Positions 59,889 to 64,000 of a stretch of DNA of 64,000 nucleotides are shown in pieces (the stretch's first letter is position 1; each line of letters begins with the position of its first letter). Made by a program: the position numbers and the translations under genes. Below the pieces are notes generated by a model. It worked only from the letters and a program-made list of their open reading frames with translations. It made no database searches and was not told the origin of the DNA. Origin of the DNA: Roseovarius sp. THAF9 (lineage in GTDB: Bacteria; Pseudomonadota; Alphaproteobacteria; Rhodobacterales; Rhodobacteraceae); contig NZ_CP045404.1 in assembly GCF_009363715.1 (NCBI RefSeq), positions 3,688,001-3,752,000 of the forward strand. The letters run 5' to 3'.

Positions 59889-59917
59889 TCTGGCCATAAA
59901 TATCCCCGCCGGAGGCA
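59889..59917. repeat. TCTGGCCA-AAATATCCC dispersed repeat in front of dgcA
   Basis: TCTGGCCATAAATATCC followed by CCGCCGGAGGCACC. It lies between dgcN stop and dgcA start. Read on the minus strand its end, AGAAGAAGGGG, is nine bases before the dgcA ATG. Confidence 0.65.
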
Positions 59918-59949
59918 CCCGTCAGACGCCACTGGCCTTTACGGTTGGA

Positions 59950-60951
59950 TCAAAAAGCTTCCAGCGCGTCCACCAGCTTGGCCGAGCCAAAGCGATAAGG
60001 GTCCGTCGCCGGCAGCCCCATCTCGTCCTCGACCTTGGACAAATACTCCTTGGCGTCGTCCTCGTTCATGTGCTGGGTATTCACCGAAACACCGACAACG
60101 CGACAGTCCGTATTCGCAATCCGTGCCAGCGACAGCGCGGTGTCCCGCAGCGTCTGCAGGCTGGGCAGGCTGTAATCCGGCAGGCCCCGCATATGCGTGC
60201 GCGTCGGCTCGTGACACAGGATCAACGCATCGGGCTGGCCACCATGAATAAGCGCCATGGTCACACCGGAATAGGATACGTGAAACAGGCTGCCCTGCCC
60301 CTCGATCAGGTCCCAGTGATCGTCGTCATTGTCCGGCGTCAGGTACTCGACCGACCCGGCCATGAAATCGGCAATGACCGCGTCCAGCGGCACGCCATCG
60401 CCGGTGATCAAGATACCCGTCTGCCCGGTGGCACGGAAAGACGCCTTCATGCCGCGCTCGTGCATGTCCCGCTCCATCGCCATCGCCGTGTACATCTTGC
60501 CGACCGAACAATCAGTGCCCACGGCAAGGCACCGCTTGCCGCTGCGTTTCTTGCCATCCGCAATCGGATAGCGCACCGAGGGCACCCGCACATCATGCAG
60601 GGTGCGGCCATACTTCTCAGCCGCTGCCACAAGGTCCGCCTCGTGCTTCAGCAGGTTGTGCAGGCCCGACGCGATGTCATAGCCCATTGCCAGCGCCTCC
60701 AGCAGCACTTCTTTCCACTTGTCGGAGATCACGCCGCCGCGGTTCGCCACGCCGATCACCAGTGTCTTGGCCCCCGCGTCCCGCGCCTCGGCCAGCGACA
60801 TGTCCGTCAGGCCAAGATCTGAACCGCATCCCGGCAACCGGATCTGACCCTTCGCGTAGTCCGGTCGCCAGTCCCGAATGCCGATGGCCACCTTGGCCGC
60901 CAGCATGTCAGGCGCATCGCCGAGAAAAAGCAGGTATGGGGTCTCGATCAT
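59950..60951 (-). CDS. dgcN: D-glutamate N-acetyltransferase (DUF1611)
   Basis: 333 aa from the ATG at 60951, after AAAGGA; the upstream frame extension has no ribosome site. DUF1611 features: GVANRGGVISDKW, ASGLHNLL, P-loop-like VGTDCSVGKMYTAMAME, FRATGQTGILI, GDGVPLDAVIADFMAGSVE and EGQGSLFHVSYSGVTMALIHG. In marine bacteria DgcN acetylates D-glutamate, the first step of a D-glutamate breakdown route with DgcA. The gene order dgcN-dgcA-dat in one operon fits conversion of mixed D-amino acids to L-glutamate. Confidence 0.9.
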   Translation of the reverse strand: MIETPYLLFLGDAPDMLAAKVAIGIRDWRPDYAKGQIRLPGCGSDLGLTDMSLAEARDAGAKTLVIGVANRGGVISDKWKEVLLEALAMGYDIASGLHNLLKHEADLVAAAEKYGRTLHDVRVPSVRYPIADGKKRSGKRCLAVGTDCSVGKMYTAMAMERDMHERGMKASFRATGQTGILITGDGVPLDAVIADFMAGSVEYLTPDNDDDHWDLIEGQGSLFHVSYSGVTMALIHGGQPDALILCHEPTRTHMRGLPDYSLPSLQTLRDTALSLARIANTDCRVVGVSVNTQHMNEDDAKEYLSKVEDEMGLPATDPYRFGSAKLVDALEAF

Positions 60952-61254
60952 CTCGCAATCCTTTCCGGAATCAGGTTCGCCTATGGTGCGCCGAGTCCGG
61001 ATGTATTTCATTCCAAATTGATCTTGGATAAAGCTAGCGCGACAAGATTTCCTGTCATCCTGCGAATTTTTCAGCAGATTCTTGCACTCGCATTCCGGAT
61101 GAGCGGGCGGTTCCATGTCTGCGTCGTGGTTCGCTCGGGCGAGAAAGCCGACGCCGTATCCGCCAAGCTCATGTCATCTGCTTGCCAATGGCGGCGCAAT
61201 TTTATAGCTGGTCTGCGACGTGGTTTCGCAACAATCTGACCAAAGGATCACAAT
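60952..61254. other. 303-bp divergent region between dgcN and mcl1
   Basis: No gene seen. It is A+T-richer than its surroundings, as expected for promoters of both units. A partly symmetric ATTTCATTCCAAAT at about 61007-61020 is a possible regulator site for dgcN. The mcl1 ribosome site AAAGGA lies 5 bases before its ATG. Confidence 0.6.
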
Positions 61255-62211
61255 ATGAGTTTCCGTCCGCAACCTCCCGCGCCCGCGCGCCCCAACCGCT
61301 GCCAGCTGTTCGGCCCGGCCTCCAACCCCAGCCTGTTCGAGAAGATGGCCGCGTCGAAGGCCGACGTCATAAACCTCGACCTTGAGGATGCCGTGGCACC
61401 GTCGGACAAGGACAAGGCCCGCAAGAACGCCATCGAGGCAATCAACGACATCGACTGGGGCAAGAAAACCCTCAGCGTACGTATCAACGGTCTTGATACC
61501 CAGTATTGGTACAAGGACGTGGTTGATCTGCTGGAGCAGACCAATGGCCGGCTGGACATGATCATGATCCCCAAGGCGGGGTCCGGCGATGACATCTACG
61601 CCGTCGACGCGCTGGTCAGTTCGATCGAAGCGGCCATGGGCCACAAGAAGCGCATCGCGTTCGAATGCATCATCGAAACCGCGATGGGCATCTGCCATGT
61701 CGAGGATATCGCGCAAGGCAGCCCCCGGATGGAGGCGATGAGCCTCGGCGCCGCCGACTTCGCCGCCTACATGGGGATGCAGACCACCGGCATCGGCGGC
61801 ACGCAGGAAAACTACTACATGCACCGCAATGGCGAGAACTACTGGGTTGATCCGTGGCACTGGGCGACCGCCAAGATCGTTGCCTGCTGCCGCACCCATG
61901 GCCTTCTGCCGGTCGACGGCCCCTTCGGTGACTTCTCGGATCCCGAAGGCTTCCGCGCGCAGGCGCTGCGTGTCCTGACGCAGGGCATGGTCGGCAAATG
62001 GGCGATTCACCCCAGCCAGGTCGAGGCGTGCAACGAGATCTTCACCCCCACCGAGGAAGCGGTCACCGAGGCGCGCGAGATCCTCGAGGCAATGGAAGAA
62101 GCCAAGAAAAAGGGACTGGGGGCCACCACCTACAAGGGCCGCTTGATCGACATCGCCTCGATCAAGCAAGCCGAGGTCATCGTCAAATCGGCGGAAATGA
62201 TCGAAGACTGA
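61255..62211 (+). CDS. mcl1: L-malyl-CoA / beta-methylmalyl-CoA lyase
   Basis: 318 aa, the length I recall for Mcl1 of Rhodobacter sphaeroides. HpcH/HpaI-type citrate-lyase-like fold: PNRCQLFGPASNPSLFEKMAASKADVINLDLEDAVAPSDK carries the substrate-binding Arg and metal-binding acids; FECIIETAMGICHVEDIA holds the metal-binding Glu; VGKWAIHPSQVEACNEIF is near the C-terminus. It cleaves malyl-CoA and beta-methylmalyl-CoA in the ethylmalonyl-CoA pathway, used for growth on C2 compounds and acetyl-CoA. A strong terminator follows, so it is monocistronic. Confidence 0.95.
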   Translation: MSFRPQPPAPARPNRCQLFGPASNPSLFEKMAASKADVINLDLEDAVAPSDKDKARKNAIEAINDIDWGKKTLSVRINGLDTQYWYKDVVDLLEQTNGRLDMIMIPKAGSGDDIYAVDALVSSIEAAMGHKKRIAFECIIETAMGICHVEDIAQGSPRMEAMSLGAADFAAYMGMQTTGIGGTQENYYMHRNGENYWVDPWHWATAKIVACCRTHGLLPVDGPFGDFSDPEGFRAQALRVLTQGMVGKWAIHPSQVEACNEIFTPTEEAVTEAREILEAMEEAKKKGLGATTYKGRLIDIASIKQAEVIVKSAEMIED

Positions 62212-62232
62212 CCTGCTATCTTGCTGGACAGG

Positions 62233-62263
62233 ACGGCCCCCGGCGTTTCGGGGGCCGTTTTTC
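62233..62263 (+). terminator. Rho-independent terminator after mcl1
   Basis: ACGGCCCCCG-GCGTTT-CGGGGGCCGT, a perfect 10-bp stem followed by TTTTTCTTT. Confidence 0.93.
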
Positions 62264-62379
62264 TTTGCAGATCTCGCTTTCTGACGCATGCGTGAATACA
62301 GTTTTGCAAATGTCACGGGACATCCCATTGCGACTGCGGCTAGGCTCCGGCACAGGACCAACCGCTTCAGGGACAGACG

Positions 62380-64000
62380 ATGACGACTCCGCCGCTTCGT
62401 GCCGCCGACATTCTTGCTCAGCGACTTTACCAGGCGGGGTGTCGCCACGCGTTCGGTATGCCGGGCGGCGAAGTGCTTACCATCGTTGACGCGCTCGAAA
62501 AGGCAGGCATCCGGTTCACGCTGGTCAAACACGAAAACGCCGGCGGGTTCATGGCCGAGGCCGTACACCACCGCGACGGCGCACCTGCGATCCTTGTCGC
62601 CACCGTCGGGCCCGGCGCCATGAACGGCGTCAATGTCGTCGCCAATGCCGAGCAGGACCGAGTTCCGATGATCGTGCTTACCGGATGCGTCGACGCGGAC
62701 GAGGCGCTGACCTACACGCATCAGGTCCTTGACCATCGCGCCGTCTTTGCCCCGATCACCAAGGCGACATTTCAACTGACGGCCGTCGGGGCCGGCATCG
62801 TGGCCGACAAGGCGGTGTCGATTGCAACCGAGCCGCGATGCGGTCCGGTCCTGATCGACGTGCCAATCAGCGTGGCGGATACGCCCGTTTCGGCAGATAT
62901 CCCGCGCCCCGTTCGACCCGCCGCATCGCCGGTTGCCCCCAGTGGTGCCAACGCCGCGCGTGCGCGCACGGCTCTGGCCGAGGCGGAGCAACCTGTCGCC
63001 ATTGTCGGTCTGGACGTGCTGCAAGACAGGTCACATACCGTTCTGCGCGCCTTTCTGGAACAATTCGGCATTCCCTTCATCACCACCTACAAGGCCAAAG
63101 GCGTCCTGCCGGAAGACCACCCGCTCTGTCTTGGCGCCGCAGGCCTGTCGCCATTGGCCGACACGCACCTGCTTCCGCTGGTCGCCCGGGCGGACCTTGT
63201 CTTGTGCATCGGCTACGACCCGATCGAGATGCGCACCGGCTGGCGCAACGCCGTCGACCCGACGCGGCAGACGGTGATCGACATCGCCGCTGTTCCAAAC
63301 ACTCATTACATGCATCAGGCAACGCTGAACTTCGTCGGCCATACCGGAGAAACGCTCGAGATGCTGGCCCAGAATACCGCGGTCCGCGAAACCTGGGCGG
63401 ACGGCGCGCCGGGCAAGTCGCGGGCGGCCTTGGCCGACGCCTTTCCGCATGGCGATGACTGGGGCCCAGCAGGAGTCATCGCCGAAACCCGTGCGGTCAT
63501 GCCCGATACCACGCTTGCCACCGCCGATAGCGGGGCGCATCGGATTCTCCTCAGCCAGATGTGGCGCTGCAGCGAGCCCCGCGGTTTGATCCAATCCTCG
63601 GGTCTTTGCACGATGGGGTGCGCCTTGCCGATGGCCATTGGCCTCAAGATCGCCGAGCCGGAAAGGCCCATCATCAGCTTTTCTGGCGATGCGGGTTTTC
63701 TGATGGTCGCGGGCGAGCTCGCGACCGCGTCGGAACTGGGGCTGACACCGATTTTCCTTGTCTTCGTCGATGCCAGCCTTGCGCTGATCGAACTGAAACA
63801 GCGTCAGCGACAGATGCAGAACCAAGGCGTCGATTTCGCACGGCACGACTTCGCTGCCATCGGCCGCTCTTTCGGAGGCGCCGGTCACACGGTGCGCAAC
63901 CGAGCCGAATTGCGCGCGGCGCTGCAGGAGGCACAGTCCTGCAAGACGTTCACCGTGATCGCAGCCGAGATCGAACAGGGCGGGTATGACGGCCGTATCT
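62380..64000 (+). CDS. TPP-dependent enzyme, acetolactate synthase/decarboxylase-like (runs off the window)
   Basis: 540 residues are visible from MTTPPLRAADILAQRLYQAG and the frame is still open at the edge. The catalytic Glu is E52 in VKHENAGGFMAEAV, which activates TPP. The middle domain carries AIVGLDVLQD and FGIPFITTYKAKGVLPEDHP. The TPP/metal motif begins GDAGFLMVAGELATASELGL, with FVDASLALI where many members have NN. The family includes acetolactate synthase, oxalyl-CoA decarboxylase and benzoylformate decarboxylase relatives; the substrate is not determined. Thiamine uptake genes elsewhere in the window are not linked to it. Confidence 0.9.
   Translation, partial: MTTPPLRAADILAQRLYQAGCRHAFGMPGGEVLTIVDALEKAGIRFTLVKHENAGGFMAEAVHHRDGAPAILVATVGPGAMNGVNVVANAEQDRVPMIVLTGCVDADEALTYTHQVLDHRAVFAPITKATFQLTAVGAGIVADKAVSIATEPRCGPVLIDVPISVADTPVSADIPRPVRPAASPVAPSGANAARARTALAEAEQPVAIVGLDVLQDRSHTVLRAFLEQFGIPFITTYKAKGVLPEDHPLCLGAAGLSPLADTHLLPLVARADLVLCIGYDPIEMRTGWRNAVDPTRQTVIDIAAVPNTHYMHQATLNFVGHTGETLEMLAQNTAVRETWADGAPGKSRAALADAFPHGDDWGPAGVIAETRAVMPDTTLATADSGAHRILLSQMWRCSEPRGLIQSSGLCTMGCALPMAIGLKIAEPERPIISFSGDAGFLMVAGELATASELGLTPIFLVFVDASLALIELKQRQRQMQNQGVDFARHDFAAIGRSFGGAGHTVRNRAELRAALQEAQSCKTFTVIAAEIEQGGYDGRI

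Noticed and set aside
61174..63024. 616-codon minus-strand open frame opposite mcl1 and the TPP enzyme
   Set aside because: It spans two well-supported plus-strand genes and a terminator and shows no protein motif.
1..64000. Insertion sequence, prophage or genomic island boundaries
   Set aside because: No transposase, integrase, phage gene, tRNA attachment site or long terminal repeat was seen; the low-G+C parts are single genes or domains joined by gene overlaps.

Overview
The window is a 64 kb, high-GC (roughly 60-68%), gene-dense chromosomal stretch from an alphaproteobacterium, almost certainly a marine Rhodobacteraceae (Roseobacter-group) member. The evidence is a DddQ-like DMSP lyase, a DmdC-like acyl-CoA dehydrogenase, an Mcl1-type malyl-CoA lyase of the ethylmalonyl-CoA pathway, the dgcN-dgcA D-glutamate genes, an aa3 oxidase subunit IV gene and tightly overlapping ATGA/TGATG/GTGA gene junctions. 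No tRNA, rRNA, CRISPR array, transposase or phage gene was seen. Both ends are cut inside genes: an alpha-2-macroglobulin gene at the left and a TPP-dependent enzyme gene at the right.

Layout. 0-4.4 kb: alpha-2-macroglobulin / glycolipid-binding-like protein / penicillin-binding protein 1C operon, closed by two hairpins facing a beta-ketothiolase. 4.5-7.1 kb: thiolase, ser/thr-phosphatase-like enzyme, DddQ-like cupin. 7.3-12 kb: serine biosynthesis locus, with serC, an HEXXH protein gene and serA on the minus strand behind a structured leader, and serB divergent. 12.3-15.6 kb: TPP riboswitch and thiBPQ. 15.8-22.6 kb: EF-hand protein, R. etli-type asparaginase, IalB-like protein, Sua5, DmdC-like dehydrogenase, MBL hydrolase, a DUF6173-like protein and the 45-aa oxidase subunit IV. 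22.7-28.5 kb: AzlCD exporter and a molybdenum-cofactor group (fdhD, mobA, mobB, and moeA fused to an extra N-terminal domain). 28.6-30.4 kb: MsbA-like ABC exporter.

30.6-41.7 kb: the most unusual part. Ten same-strand, mostly overlapping genes encode a complete branched-chain-type ABC importer (substrate-binding protein, two permeases, two ATPases), a two-gene xanthine-dehydrogenase-family molybdo-hydroxylase, a 6-hydroxynicotinate-reductase-like Fe-S protein, a UPF0280 protein and a DUF1185 protein. This reads as an uptake-plus-oxidation/reduction pathway for an unidentified, probably N-heterocyclic, compound. The Mo-cofactor genes 3-6 kb away could supply its cofactor.

41.8-49.5 kb: polytopic membrane protein, amidinotransferase/deiminase, YrhK protein, short BLUF photoreceptor, pheS (no pheT beside it), a fatty-acid desaturase, and rpmI-rplT without infC. 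49.7-54.1 kb: GAF-Fis regulator, palindromic operator candidate and aldehyde dehydrogenase; pyruvate kinase with a TTAGCGCTAA operator candidate. 54.2-57.9 kb: five-gene plus-strand run (N-formylglutamate amidohydrolase, CHMI-like isomerase, HEAT-like protein, DUF1244, class V aminotransferase). 58.0-61.0 kb: D-amino-acid operon dgcN-dgcA-dat. 61.3 kb to the end: mcl1 and a TPP-dependent enzyme.

Several short dispersed repeats recur in intergenic gaps. One has a covarying GAAA-tetraloop hairpin, one has a hairpin whose stem differs between copies, and one ends in purine-rich sequence that seems to act as the ribosome-binding site of the gene it abuts. All calls come from reading motifs, lengths and context; no database search was run.
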